A stretch of DNA of 40,982 nucleotides from Spongospora subterranea f. sp. subterranea (taxonomy: Eukaryota > Endomyxa: Phytomyxea > Phytomyxea > Plasmodiophorida): NCBI GenBank assembly GCA_049724395.1, contig JAUGWO010000147.1, positions 1-40,982 on the forward strand. The letters run 5' to 3'. This document shows positions 1 through 10,272 of the stretch, piece after piece; within the stretch, counting starts at the first letter, position 1, and each line of letters opens with the position of its first letter. The translations under genes and the position numbers were made by a program. The notes beneath the pieces are model-generated. The model worked only from the letters and a program-made list of their open reading frames with translations, searched no databases and had not been told where the DNA came from.

Positions 1-2190
1 TCCTCATTAGCATCCTTTTCGGGAAAACAGCAGCACACTACAAGGTGCATTTTCTTCAGCTGTTCCGTTCAATGGATTTAAAGACAATGGAAGTTTTTGA
101 AAAGAGGTTTCCTGGTATGAACGTGTGATTTTCGGATGCAGAGCGAATCGGTTTTGAATTGGCGATTCGCGAGATTTGCTCAATCCCGGAACACAGGCCC
201 ATTGATCTTCAAAACTATTACCGTTTTTGTGACCTTTATTTCAAGAAACCCGCAGTCAGGGTTCTTGTAAATGCCGCTTTGATTCATCCCGCCAAAGAAT
301 TCATTTTTTACAACAAAGTTCTCCAGCTCCTTGTTTGCCAGCCCCTCGTCGAGTTTTGAACTCTGGTCAAAGAACTCAAGCAGGAATTTCCAAAAGTCAC
401 AAACTGGCTGGATTGGCACATGGCCCCCAGCAGAGAGAAACATATTTTTCCAGCAGTTTGTGAAAATGCAAATTTTGATTCTATGCGCAAAAATACCAAC
501 GCCCAGGAATCATTGGGTGGGGATTTCCAGCAATTCGCACCAAAGAAAAAGTTGACGGTTGCTGAATGCGTCGACCATTCGTACAGATATGTCACTCAGC
601 TTGAAGTTGATTTCAAGTTAGCCGACGCAGGAATGCGGCTGCGATACACAAATCCGAAAAAGAGAAAGGGTAAATTTCAGAACGACGGTCGTCCACCGGA
701 TACAACACGTACGTTGATTAAGGGCCGAACAACAATTGGGCGGCCTAAAGGAAGCAAGAACAAAATTCCAAAACTGGGTAATGATCTGGATTTTGCTAAT
801 TTTGGAATCCCAAGGTCGTTCGTCTATCGCGAAATGAAGGCTACGAACACTGGTCCTTTGGACACTGCACTGATGACGATGTATTTGTTGCAGAGGTTTC
901 GGCTTATATTTATTCCAGAGCAAGAGACCCTCTTACTCTCTTGTTTGAAATCAATCGATGCAGAAAATTACGACAAAGCACGTTATGACTGGCTACGTTC
1001 GACAAGTCATTCGACTGGCGACGACCTCGACATATATGGATCGATGGAAGAAACGCTTCCAAGACTATGTCCCAAGCATCTTCAAGATTGGCGTTCGTAT
1101 TGAGGCATACTGTTCCTTGGAATCTTGCGTTAAACCGAAATTTAGTCGCAGGATAACAAGAAGCGAGCTCTTTATAAGCGAGGAGATTCCTGTCCATGAA
1201 TCCATCGAACGTTTTTTGGACAATCCGATCAGGGGTGGACATCGACAACGCATTAACAGTGAACAGATACTCTCAGTTCCCGAAAGAGATCGAAGACTTC
1301 GCCCTCAACCACTTGACCCAACTGGAGACGTGATCCAGGACGATCCAATTTGGGAATGCAGGGGCGACATTTGGACTGAAAGTCATGAGCTTTAATCAGC
1401 GCCATTAGTTCTTGATCTGCAGTTTGTATATGGCGTCTTCAACGCTGCCAGTATGACGCGAACTGTTCAATTCGGTTTGAATGAGTACTTCTTTGGAGCA
1501 ATCATGTTTTCCAACGGCTGCCATTTTACGGGAACTGTGATTGTGGAGCAAAGTGGCCTATATTATGACGGTTTGATGAAATCCAAAAAACTAAGATGGG
1601 TCCGGCCTGATAACCAGAAACATGGTTTTTTCGTTTACCGATGCTGGTACGTCAGACGCGGAGATGTAGAGAACTCAAACGAAGTATTGGTTGAAGATCG
1701 TCATGAAGGCGGCACCGAATCCGACAATACGATGAACATGGTGGACCCATTTCTGCAATCGAAAGACGAGATTAATGACACACGACTGATCTCTAAAACC
1801 ATCGGAACTCAACATACAATTTCAAAGCAAAAAGGTAAAAAAATCTTTCCGGAGGGATTGTCGCTTCAGCCGATTGCAAAACGAGGGATTGTTCCCAGTT
1901 GTACAACCTGTAATGTGCAGTTCGATCGACATCAACGTCGACTTGTCGCAAACAGAGTCATTAACGCCGAAAAGGGTTGGCGAAGAATTAGATCAATACA
2001 TTTGAGCAGTGGGTGTAGTGCCAATGGCCTTTCTGTGGAAGAAAAAGAGCAACTGGCATCGATGGTATTCGATGACCAAGAGCTCCAGGAGTTGGTTTGC
2101 GGAATTTGAATAAACCATGTTCTGACCACGAGCTCCAGGGATTGGTTTTCGAAATTTGAATGAATCATGTTCATGGTGCATCATGACACA
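1..2190 (+). mobile_element. Decayed MULE-like DNA transposon, transposase C-terminal half
   Basis: One frame runs from base 3 to about 1100, interrupted by TGA at 127-129 and 357-359. It carries a helix-rich stretch, a W-x-x-W-type NWLDWHMAPSR segment and then NTNAQESLGGDFQ. The last resembles the TNxxES motif that holds the third acidic catalytic residue of Mutator-like transposases. An AT-hook-like GRPKGSKNK follows at about 750. Between 1090 and 1450 the reading passes through other frames, so the copy is broken there. It reopens at 1453-2109 with a segment holding HFTG and YYDGL, which could be a peptidase-like domain, then a Cys-x2-Cys ... W ... His-x4-Cys finger and LSVEEKEQL near the C-terminus. 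The last 45 bases of coding sequence are duplicated at 2133-2180. The family call rests on motif recognition only; the 5' end lies outside the window. Confidence 0.55.
1453..2109 (+). CDS. C-terminal part of the MULE-like element protein (finger domain)
   Basis: This is the longest open piece of the element (218 codons). An HFTG/YYDGL region near residues 20-45 recalls Ulp1-like or other cysteine-peptidase folds, but I cannot prove it. The C-terminal third has CTTC, then about 29 residues ending in a conserved Trp, then His-x4-Cys. This is close to the spacing of PARP-type zinc fingers. It is followed by LSVEEKEQLASMVFDDQELQ. Related C-termini occur at 34098-34568 (+), 34616-34831 (-) and, as short remnants, at 2247-2350 (-) and 33420-33530 (+). 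The recurring C-terminus shows this is repeat-borne coding sequence, not a single-copy host gene. The first Met at 1453 need not be the native start. Confidence 0.5.
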   Translation: MTRTVQFGLNEYFFGAIMFSNGCHFTGTVIVEQSGLYYDGLMKSKKLRWVRPDNQKHGFFVYRCWYVRRGDVENSNEVLVEDRHEGGTESDNTMNMVDPFLQSKDEINDTRLISKTIGTQHTISKQKGKKIFPEGLSLQPIAKRGIVPSCTTCNVQFDRHQRRLVANRVINAEKGWRRIRSIHLSSGCSANGLSVEEKEQLASMVFDDQELQELVCGI

Positions 2191-2246
2191 TGGTGGAGGA
2201 TTTTATATGATTAAAACAGGGATAGTAGTCACGTAATCAACAGGTT

Positions 2247-2627
2247 TAGTGATTTTCGCATAGCAATCCCTGGAGCTCGTGCTCATCTAATACCGTCAAT
2301 GCGAGTTGCTCTTTTACAAAGGAATTTATCCTCGACCGGGCGACATCCACTAGACGTCATTGCATTGTAGGGCCAAGAAGATTTTGAACAAACAATCAGG
2401 TTTAAATTGGATTGAACGGTCTACGCCGAACTAGCAATGACTATTTTGAAATGGGATAGGTTTTCGTCCTCTGTCGCGTTCATGTTTGATATAATGTCTT
2501 GGGTGTGTGGTTTGTCTGTTTCTCGGCCGTTAAACAACCATGGACTTTCTTGAGTGTGTCAAATTAATCCCCGGATTAATCGAAGTCACCCACAGTGTCT
2601 GAGTGTGTAACACACCAAAAACTAGTG
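2247..2627 (-). repeat. Left arm of a 30-kb-spaced inverted repeat (MULE-like 3' remnant)
   Basis: Read on the minus strand, this segment matches 33016-33515 on the plus strand at roughly 85% by eye. The right copy carries an extra block of about 100-130 bp between 33260 and 33400. The innermost part of both arms is a non-coding stretch with the shared word acaccaaaaactagtg at 2612-2627. The outer part encodes the same C-terminal peptide as the element at 1-2190 (EQLALTVLDEHELQGLL). The arm sits head to tail against that element, and the join at 2133-2290 forms a local palindrome around gagctccagggatt. Confidence 0.75.
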
Positions 2628-2720
2628 CGAGAATAACTCCGTACGGAATTGCGGGGTCACGGCTATCGCCAGCCATGATAACAGTATGATTGTCATTCTT
2701 CAAAGTTCTTCGTTATACTG

Positions 2721-5612
2721 ATGATGCCGATGGTATTAAATTCGATAATATTGATTCTTGGTGCCGGATTCCTCTTTCAACCATTGAATGGGTCCCCTGC
2801 CCTTATTGCGGCAATTAAAAACGGGTCGCTATATTCTATTGATGTTGGACAATACTGTACTGAGGGACTAATTGGATGATGTAGAGATGAATCCGCTGAG
2901 AAATTGGCCGCGACATTTGACCCACGTGCGGTTCCTCTCTATTATTCTGAATGTGGCACTGGTTGGAATGATTATTGGGAGACGAGATTCAACAGGTACA
3001 AGGTCACCGTTCTTGATTTAGCACTTCTCTACGGCCGGTAATTTCGACTTGACAATGGATTCTATATCCTGCTTGATGTCAATTTAATAGAAAAAATGCT
3101 GCCATTATTCTGATAAATAGAGGGGCCGATATATCCACACAGGGTGAATTCGGGAATACTCCATTGCACATCGCCGCTGGTCGGGGCCTGTAATATATTC
3201 ATATGATATGTCATTCCCCATTATCTGACACCTCAATAGAGATACCGTCGTCAGGGAGCTCTTGAAAAATATCAAAATGACAAAACCACAAGCTATTGAC
3301 CTCCAAAACAAGGATTGTAAAACTCCACTCCATTTTGCAGCGGACTATGAATGGTTGGTCGTTGAGAGTGTTTAAGGGTGATCTGCTGTCAATATTTACT
3401 ACTGATTGTTCAGGGAAGATGTGATCAAGACTCTGTTGGTTGGAGGAGCCAATCCAAATATCGTTGATAATTTCGGCTATACACCACTGCACCTCGCGAT
3501 ACAACGAAACCTGTAGAGTGCTATAATCTGTGGAAATTGCAACTCATCTGATTGAGATCTCACAGAAGTGGACAGACCATTATTGATATAATTGAGGCGA
3601 TGAAGGCAAAGGCTGTCGATGATCTGGACCATAATGAGATTACGAATCCCTCTGAGTATTCAAGTGGAACAATGGTTCATGATGGCCTGTATATTCTTAA
3701 TAGGTGTGTTGAAATCATAAGAGTCGTTGACCTGATCACACAGGGACCCAAATACAATCGGTGAAGCGACGTCAAAAATAATGAACCTCAGCGACAATGA
3801 GGGACGCACTGCTTTCTGGATGGCAGTTCGTCATCAGCGGTTGGTCAAATTTACTATCCTGTTCTAATCACCCACATCAATGATGTGTGTCTGTGTATCT
3901 CCAGTGGTGACATCGCCAACATTCTTTTCAAAAATGGTGCCGATCCCACTAAATCGGATAACAGTGGGGACTCACCATTTCACACCAGTTTGCCAACTGA
4001 CATGTATATCGCCCAAATCTCACCAAATACTCAAAGTTTTATTTATGTGCTGACAGGACAGACGAAATGATCATTTTGATGATCAAAAATATTGATGTCA
4101 ACCACGTGGACATCTTTGGAAAGAATCTGCTCCAATATGCATTTGAAGACAGACGGTTGGTCGTAATTAGTGCTGGATATTGATCAGCGCATCAATCAAA
4201 CTGATAATTTAGGGAAGTTTTGATCAAACATCTGTTGGAGAGAGGCGCCACTACTATCATTCCTGATCGTGATGGGAATACTGCACTTCACCTGGCAATA
4301 ATGTTTGAACTGTATTATGGACAATTCAAATTGTTGACTTATCAAAATAGCTTATTACAATTTCTACAGAAGTGATCAGATCTTCATTGATATAATTAAA
4401 GCGGCGAGTCCAAAACCAATCCACCTTGTGCTCCAGAATAAGATGACATCACGATTCTTCAGGGATTTAAGTGACAAACTGCACGAGAACCTGTATGTTG
4501 GTCAGATATCGGTCGGGCACATGAAAGGTCCTGATCTGATCTCACAGACCCAGAGAGGTCGTCAGGAATATACTCGCTCTCTCGTGCGACGCTATAATCA
4601 ATTCGAAGAGACGTGATGGCCAAACTGCTTGCTGTTTGGCAGCTAATAATAATCGGTTGGTCAAATCCTCTGTCTGGCTCTAATGAGCGAGTTTAATACT
4701 AAGGTCTCGTATACCCAGTGTTGATATCGCCCAAATTCTGGTGGAGAACGGTGCCGATCCCACAATAGCGGATTATAGTGGGAATACACCAATATACGGT
4801 CTTCTATTCGAACTGTGAGTTAAACAGATCTCACTCACTTCAACAGATACTGATGTTCTCACAGATCAGACGATTCTTTTCTTTCGATTATCCGAAATTT
4901 TGATATCAACCACCTGTCCAATGATGGGTCCACTATTTTCCATTGTGTTATTAAGTGTGATCGGTTGGTCAATTGATATTGTGAGGACACTGATCGGTCC
5001 CTCATTAACACTGATGAATTAGGGAAGTTTTGGTTATGAATTTGTTGAAGAGAGGCGCCAACCCCAGTATTGCTGATCGTTATGGGAACACAGCACTTCA
5101 CCTGGCGATACTGCATAATCTGTACACACCTTTTATCATGTTATATTTACCAAAGGTCTCATGTTAAATCTCATAGGAGTTCAGAGACCATTATATCTAT
5201 ACTTGAGGTGGCGACGCCAAGACCGGCCGATGTTCTGGGTCAAAACGGGATCGCAGTGTATTTGAATTGGAAGTTATCTAATGCACCCCTGTATATTGTT
5301 AATGGGTGTCGATATCATTGAAGTCGCTGATCTGATCTCACAGGGACCCAAATGTCAACCGTCAGTCCACGTCAAAAATAATCAATTTCAGAAATCAATT
5401 CTGTCAAACTGCTCTGTTTCTGGCGTTTTCTCATGATCGGTTGGTTGAAATCACAGTCCTGTTCTGATCACATCTTCGATAGTGAGTTTTTGTATTTCTA
5501 GTTTGGATATTGCCCAGATTCTTATGGATCGAGGTGCCGATCCCAATATACCAGATAGTCATGGGGAGTATTGGACACCCGAAACCGCACCTGGCGATAC
5601 ATCATAACCTGT
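2721..5612 (+). CDS. Ankyrin-repeat protein, about 16 short exons
   Basis: The predicted start at 2721 gives a hydrophobic N-terminus (MPMVLNSIILILGAGFLF), possibly a signal peptide. Ankyrin repeats follow, shown by phrases such as GNTPLHIAAGRG, DNFGYTPLHLAIQRN and DGNTALHLAIMFE. Repeats are separated by 50-65 nt introns: 2825-2884, 3038-3090, 3190-3239, 3354-3413 and 3513-3565, with more downstream. When these are removed the frame stays open through more than a dozen exons. Introns fall at equivalent places in the repeats, after CG or CT, with donors GTTGGTC or GTA. A block of five exons recurs about every 800 bp. The last ankyrin exon (about 5500-5612) slips frame between DSHG and HLAIHHNL, so the 3' end is damaged or misassembled. 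An AATAAA lies at 5671. Cellular role unknown; ankyrin arrays mediate protein binding. Confidence 0.65.
3414..5612 (+). repeat. Tandem supra-repeat of about 800 bp (five ankyrin exons per unit)
   Basis: Equivalent exon starts ggaagatgtgatc, ggaagttttgatc and ggaagttttggtt lie at about 3414, 4213 and 5030. Equivalent introns opening GTTGGTC or GTTGGTT start at 3840, 4656 and 5440, giving spacings of 816 and 784. Exon order within a unit is the same each time, and even some introns are recognisably related. This shows whole exon-intron blocks were duplicated, not just coding repeats. Confidence 0.7.
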
Positions 5613-5912
5613 AGACTGTGTACAGCCCTCTGCTCTTATTTCTTTAACGACAACTGTATGTTCCTTATTCAATAAATCGTTTTCACAAGTTTTACGAACT
5701 CTCTTGAACCTTTGTTTACACATTTTCACCTCACCACCGGCTTTACTTTCTAAACTCAGTACAAACCGGTTCAACTGGTAAACAATTTCTTGGTATCTTT
5801 CTACTGACTTTTGAGGCGAATAGTGAACAGTCGAGACCACACTGATTTTGAAGTTGCTGATTCTCAGTCGAATAGCTCTTCCAGCGGTACTGAAACTCTT
5901 ATTATCAGTCAA
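5559..5912 (-). CDS. Unrecognised 117-codon open frame
   Basis: The frame is lysine- and glutamate-rich, with a stretch around SVERYQEIVYQLNRFVLSLE that could form a helix or coiled coil. It overlaps the tail of the ankyrin gene on the opposite strand. I see no family motif. On the plus strand, 5840-5940 is also open and serine-rich (SQSNSSSSGTE), so the coding strand here is undecided. It may be a chance frame. Confidence 0.2.
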   Translation of the reverse strand: MTDNKSFSTAGRAIRLRISNFKISVVSTVHYSPQKSVERYQEIVYQLNRFVLSLESKAGGEVKMCKQRFKRVRKTCENDLLNKEHTVVVKEIRAEGCTQSTGYDVSPGAVSGVQYSP

Positions 5913-5939
5913 CTTGTTAGATCTGGCAGACCCTGTTGA

Positions 5940-6600
5940 ATCCCCCCAAACTCAAAAATTTTGATCCTCAATCAATTGCAAATCTCCTTTGACAACGATC
6001 CGCTTACGAGTCACTTGTCGCTGAGCGACGTCAAATATATGGCGAATCTAATCACTGCTGTTTTTAATCAAAATCACAATGATCCCATTCTCCTAAAACC
6101 CTTTGCAAAAGTTTAATTCGGAAAATCGCTCCAGGAGGTGACCGATCCGGACATCATTACTCATTTGAAGCAGTTTCTAAAAGCCACATCCGTGTCTGGA
6201 GGAATTGATATTGATCGACCACAAGTCTTAATGACATGGGACCAAAAGATCATCAACATCGCATTATCGCTTTTTTCTCCAGGATGGATGAACTTCTAAT
6301 AGACCTTGGGATCGCTGATTTGTTCGCTGACGAAAAACATCAAAAACAAAATCAAATATCTGATCAACGGCATTCGACCGAATAGTTTGAAAATCATGAT
6401 CGAACACGCACTCGAGTTTGCTTCTGAATCACAAGCTGCTCGAAAAGACGAAGCTGCTTTCTACAAAATTAGTTCTTTCCAAATCGAAATTCATCTCAAT
6501 CAAGTACAGTACATCTGGAAAACAGTTTCAAAACCCGCTACCTCTTTCGCTGGGCGAACCACTAAAGGAGGACATCTTATACCGAAAACAGTCTTTTGAA
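5940..6600 (+). pseudogene. Unrecognised coding fragment(s) downstream of the ankyrin gene
   Basis: Several open pieces read like real protein: HLSLSDVKYMANLITAVFNQ (about 6010-6110), then a piece beginning EVTDPDIITHLKQFLKATS (about 6140-6298), then one at 6306-6599 containing IKYLINGIRPNSLKIMIEHA. Stops or frame changes separate them. A 24-base gtttaa...ctccag could be read as an intron at 6112-6135, but that is very short. The fragments may be a C-terminal domain of the ankyrin gene or an independent relic. No family recognised. Confidence 0.3.
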
Positions 6601-6611
6601 ATGTTTATGCC

Positions 6612-6657
6612 ACGTCCACCCCCTATAAACGGTTGTCCACCCCTATAAACGGTTGTT
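6612..6657 (+). repeat. Two-copy tandem repeat, about 20 bp unit
   Basis: The word cccctataaacggttgt occurs twice in direct succession, with a one-base length difference. Confidence 0.7.
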
Positions 6658-6705
6658 TAGTATGCAATGGAGCACATTAAGGACAAGTTTGTGACACAGT
6701 TTTGT

Positions 6706-7412
6706 AGATATTCATGAACAATAACGGTTGGCTCCATGAGCCGTATGACATTCGGGCAGATACCCGCTCTTCTATCTTTTTTGGACGTCAATTAAGAGTC
6801 CCGACTCTCTACCAATACACAGACATGGCAGAAGTACAGGAGAAGGAGCCGTCTCTGACAGATTCAGAACCAGATGCTGCGACTGATTACTATTGCAAGT
6901 CAGTCTTGCTACCTCATCTGTAATTAGATTTAGTCGAATCAGTGTTAGTGCTCCTAAGTCTAATTTGGCAAAGACTCCTGTTGGTACTGCAGTTGAGGGT
7001 ATCTCAAGGTGTTGGTGTCCCAGCCTTATTGATCCCAACGATCTCGCCCGAGTCCCTTAACATGTTGGTAAATTGGCTGCGTTCTTCATCCAGAAATGGA
7101 AATGTGTGTCCTTGCCGTCGAACACTGGTGTGTGTATTCTATCGTAATCCCCCAATATTCTTCCCAAGGTCACCCTCGATACTCTTCTCGGTGGATTGTG
7201 CTTCATTCAATAATAGCTGTGCCAGATTGGATTGACGCTCTAAGAGAGTAATCAGTCGCAGCACCTGGTTCTGAATATGTTAGGGACGGCTCCGTCTGTG
7301 TATTGGTAGAGAGTCGGGACTCTTAATTGACGTCCAAAAAAGATAGAAGAGCGGGTATCTGCCCGAATGTCATACGGCTCATGGAGCCAACCGTTATTGT
7401 TCATAATTATCT
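6706..7412. repeat. Foldback repeat with arms of about 165-190 bp
   Basis: The left arm 6706-6893 and right arm 7250-7412 are inverted copies. From gaacaataacggttggctcc to ctctaccaatacacaga they are almost identical (about 110 bases). They then diverge more and the right arm lacks about 20 bases. The inner ends meet at ctgcgactgattac. The spacer is about 355 bp. The arms contain an open frame (NNNGWLHEPYDIRAD), so this may be an inverted duplication of part of an element rather than a terminal-repeat MITE. Confidence 0.8.
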
Positions 7413-7900
7413 ACAGTCTCCAAGACTGATTTAGGTAAAACATTGGCAGACCAACCCAACTAAACTGCCGCGTTCAGGTGGATTGAAGCCAAGGACTGAA
7501 TGATACTCTAATAGGTCAAGTTCAATCTTTCGTAACCGGTATAGCTGAAACGACGATCACATCGGCTGGCGATTCGAGTGGGCTTCAACGTTCGTATATT
7601 TTAGAGCAATGTGAGAATGGTTTTCTGGAAAGCTGATCCTCGTTGATCTTGTTGATAGTTCAGCAGAGGGGACATGTTCATTCCATATCGCGATGTTGTT
7701 CTCTCTGAGGTACTGTATTACATTTCTACAGAAATTGTGATGAGATAAAATGGTCAGGTTGAATGCGGTAATCAAGCGTCTCAACCCAAAGTTGGAGAAA
7801 TTCTGGGAGATGTCGTTGCCGTGGAAGAGGGATCGAAATCCGACTGTGATCGCAAAGAGTCGTTGGGAAAAACAAGCGACACACACAATTCAGGATAAAC
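7040..7900 (-). mobile_element. Possible remains of a retroelement (LTR or DIRS kin)
   Basis: Minus-strand reading around 7060-7240 recalls a Gag-like segment. The frame at 7557-7886 contains a segment like the RNase H region of LTR/DIRS-type elements. The element looks old and broken in several places. No terminal repeats were found. This is a weak, motif-level call. Confidence 0.25.
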
Positions 7901-8123
7901 AGGATGAGGCATCAGCGATTAAGTCGCTCTTAGATCACGAATAGTTCGGCCATTACAGGTTCTTTCTGATGAGGGTCAACACGATTCTTTTTGGCGGATC
8001 AATGCGATTGATTGACGAGGTATTTGTGACGAACAGCTAATTAGGGAATCTCTTAACAGTCGCTCCGAACCCCGTTTGCCATCATTGCTCGGCTGAACCA
8101 TCATCCTGCAATCGGCCTATGGG

Positions 8124-9086
8124 TTGGGGAATAGGCTGATCAACCAAATGGAACAGCGACAATCACCGGCCACAGCCGCGACCGAGCCTGGGCCAGATAT
8201 CGGCCCCGAGAGTCACCATCCACCCGACCATGATACGTCGGCCGACCCACCGCCAACGCCAACGTTGGTTCGGCGGAACTCAACCGAGATGGTGCGGATC
8301 CTGATGAAGAATACGGCACAACCTCAGTCGATCAGCGACGTGATCGATGAGTTGTCGACTGTCGAATTGGCGATAAAACACATCCAGCAAGTGTTCATTT
8401 CGCGATCGTCGTCGATTCGTGAGGCGTTCCGTAAGCTAGACCCGGAATCCTATGGATATATCGCCATGGGCGATTTCCGTACAGCACTGGACGACGACTC
8501 GCTGGCGGTCGGCAACGAACTCTCGATGGAAGAGAAGGACATGGTGTGCATATTCGCAGACGTCAAAGGAACCGGGAAGATCGACTATCTCGCGTTTTTC
8601 AATCTGCTGTTCCGCGATCATTATCAGGCGAAACGGGAGCTGATCGCCAGCAGCACATTACGCCAAGTCGTGGTCGTCTTCAGACATGGAGCGCGATTCC
8701 CGTTGAAACCGTTCCCGATGGACTCGTCGTGGCCGAAGGACGCCATATTCTGGAAGACGTATGGGGGGAAGTTAACCCCAACCGGCCAGGCGCAATGCTA
8801 TCACCTTGGGGAACTTCTACGAGCCAAGTACTTACAGGTATTGCACCGACGGTCTCGGTTGTCCCATTGGCAAATCAGGATGATTGAGTTGGCCCATAGG
8901 AGGAGCATCTATTAGGTGAAGACGACCCCGATCTCCCCGATGCACTCTATGTTTACACGAGTAATAGCGATAGGACCTTGATGTCGGCACAATCGCTCCT
9001 ACTGGGGATGTTCCCCAACGTGTCGCAGAGTTTCGCCATCGAGAGGAAACCGGGCTCGTCCGACTCGCACCCCGCTTCGTCCGATC

Positions 9087-9118
<32 letters not shown>

Positions 9119-10107
9119 AGTTACCCAGTTCAGGGACAATATCAGACGATCAAGATCCATTTGGCCGATATGTCTGTGCAATATCTCCCATTACTTCATG
9201 GCCATAAGAACAATCCGCTCTACAACGTCCTGAAGGCGGACGCCTTTCAGCGCTCGTCCGTATTCACGGTCTCGTCCTTGAATCCGGCCTATATCGATCT
9301 CCTCCAAAAGCTATATCAGGCAAACCGAACCACGATCGCGATCGTTTCCGTTGCTTTCTGATCGGGGATTTTCCCAAATCTGTCGTAGATGACCGGATTC
9401 GACGCGATTCGCCCCGAGGTTCCCATTGTCCAGCGCCTTCAAGTATTGCAGACCTTATACCAGCAGATCGCCATCGAGAGGGCGCATCGAATGAGGTTGT
9501 TCGCCAATCGAAACCACATCTGGTTCGAGCCGAACGACGAGCGTCTGATCCGGACCATGGCCGAGTACACTGTCCGACTGCGATATCAGGGTTTGGACGG
9601 CGATGATCAACGGCGAATGTCGCGATTAGCTGCGGGAACGCTGCCCATCGAGATCGGTAAATCCGGTTCTGCGCCCATCGTCCGATCCCGTGTCCAACCT
9701 GTCGTTGTTGTTGGCGATCTCAGTGAACGCGTTCCGTGGTGTCGTGAACGGGGAGTCGCCCAGGAAGCTGGCGCTATACTCGGCCCACGACAACACAATC
9801 ATGGCGCTGTTGTCGCACTTGGGCTATCGGGACTGGGATGTGCCCCAGTTCGGTGGGCACTGCATCTTCGAGCTGCACCAGGATCGCGATCGGACCTGTG
9901 TCGGTCCGGTTCGCCTATAACGATAGTATCGATCGATTGGAGCGGATCAGGTATGTTCAGCTGCCACTGAATCACGAGATCGTGAACTGGTCCGACACGG
10001 TCGCTGGCCATACCGACTTCGCCCAATTCGAGCACACTTTACGACATGAGCGACAGAGCATCAAGAACGACGTCGACTGGAATGAGCAGGTCAAGGTCAC
10101 ATTGTAA
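8124..10107 (+). CDS. EF-hand histidine (acid) phosphatase, five coding blocks
   Basis: This is a branch-2 histidine phosphatase, which removes phosphate through a phosphohistidine intermediate; its substrate is unknown. Residues 1-90 are Pro/Ser-rich. Residues 95-165 form an EF-hand-like pair (AFRKLDPESYGYIAMGDFR, then a second loop ending KIDYLAFFNLLF). The catalytic RHGARFP starts at residue 187, and the second motif SAHDN is at 9780-9794. VYTSNSDRTLMS carries the further conserved Arg. Introns: 8838-8899, 9344-9388 and 9657-9723. A (GAC)n run at 9088-9118 gives a poly-Asp loop. Between 9880 and 9910 the frame must shift by one base to reach the tail VRFAYNDSIDRL, and no intron fits. That is either a real lesion or an assembly error. 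Acidic EF loops look degenerate, so calcium binding is unproven. Confidence 0.8.
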
Positions 10108-10272
10108 ACGCGATCGACAATCAGAACCGATCGTGGGTCAATTTATATATATTATCAACAAAATATAGAGCATTAGTTCTAAAACGGGTTGATAGAAATC
10201 TGTGGCAATAGCGACAATACTGCTCTGGTCCGATATCAGACGACCAGAGCGCCATCTGTTTAGGGGGGATGA

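Noticed and set aside
8999-9181. Minus-strand frame with a poly-valine run
   Set aside because: Antisense shadow of the (GAC)n poly-Asp tract in the phosphatase gene.
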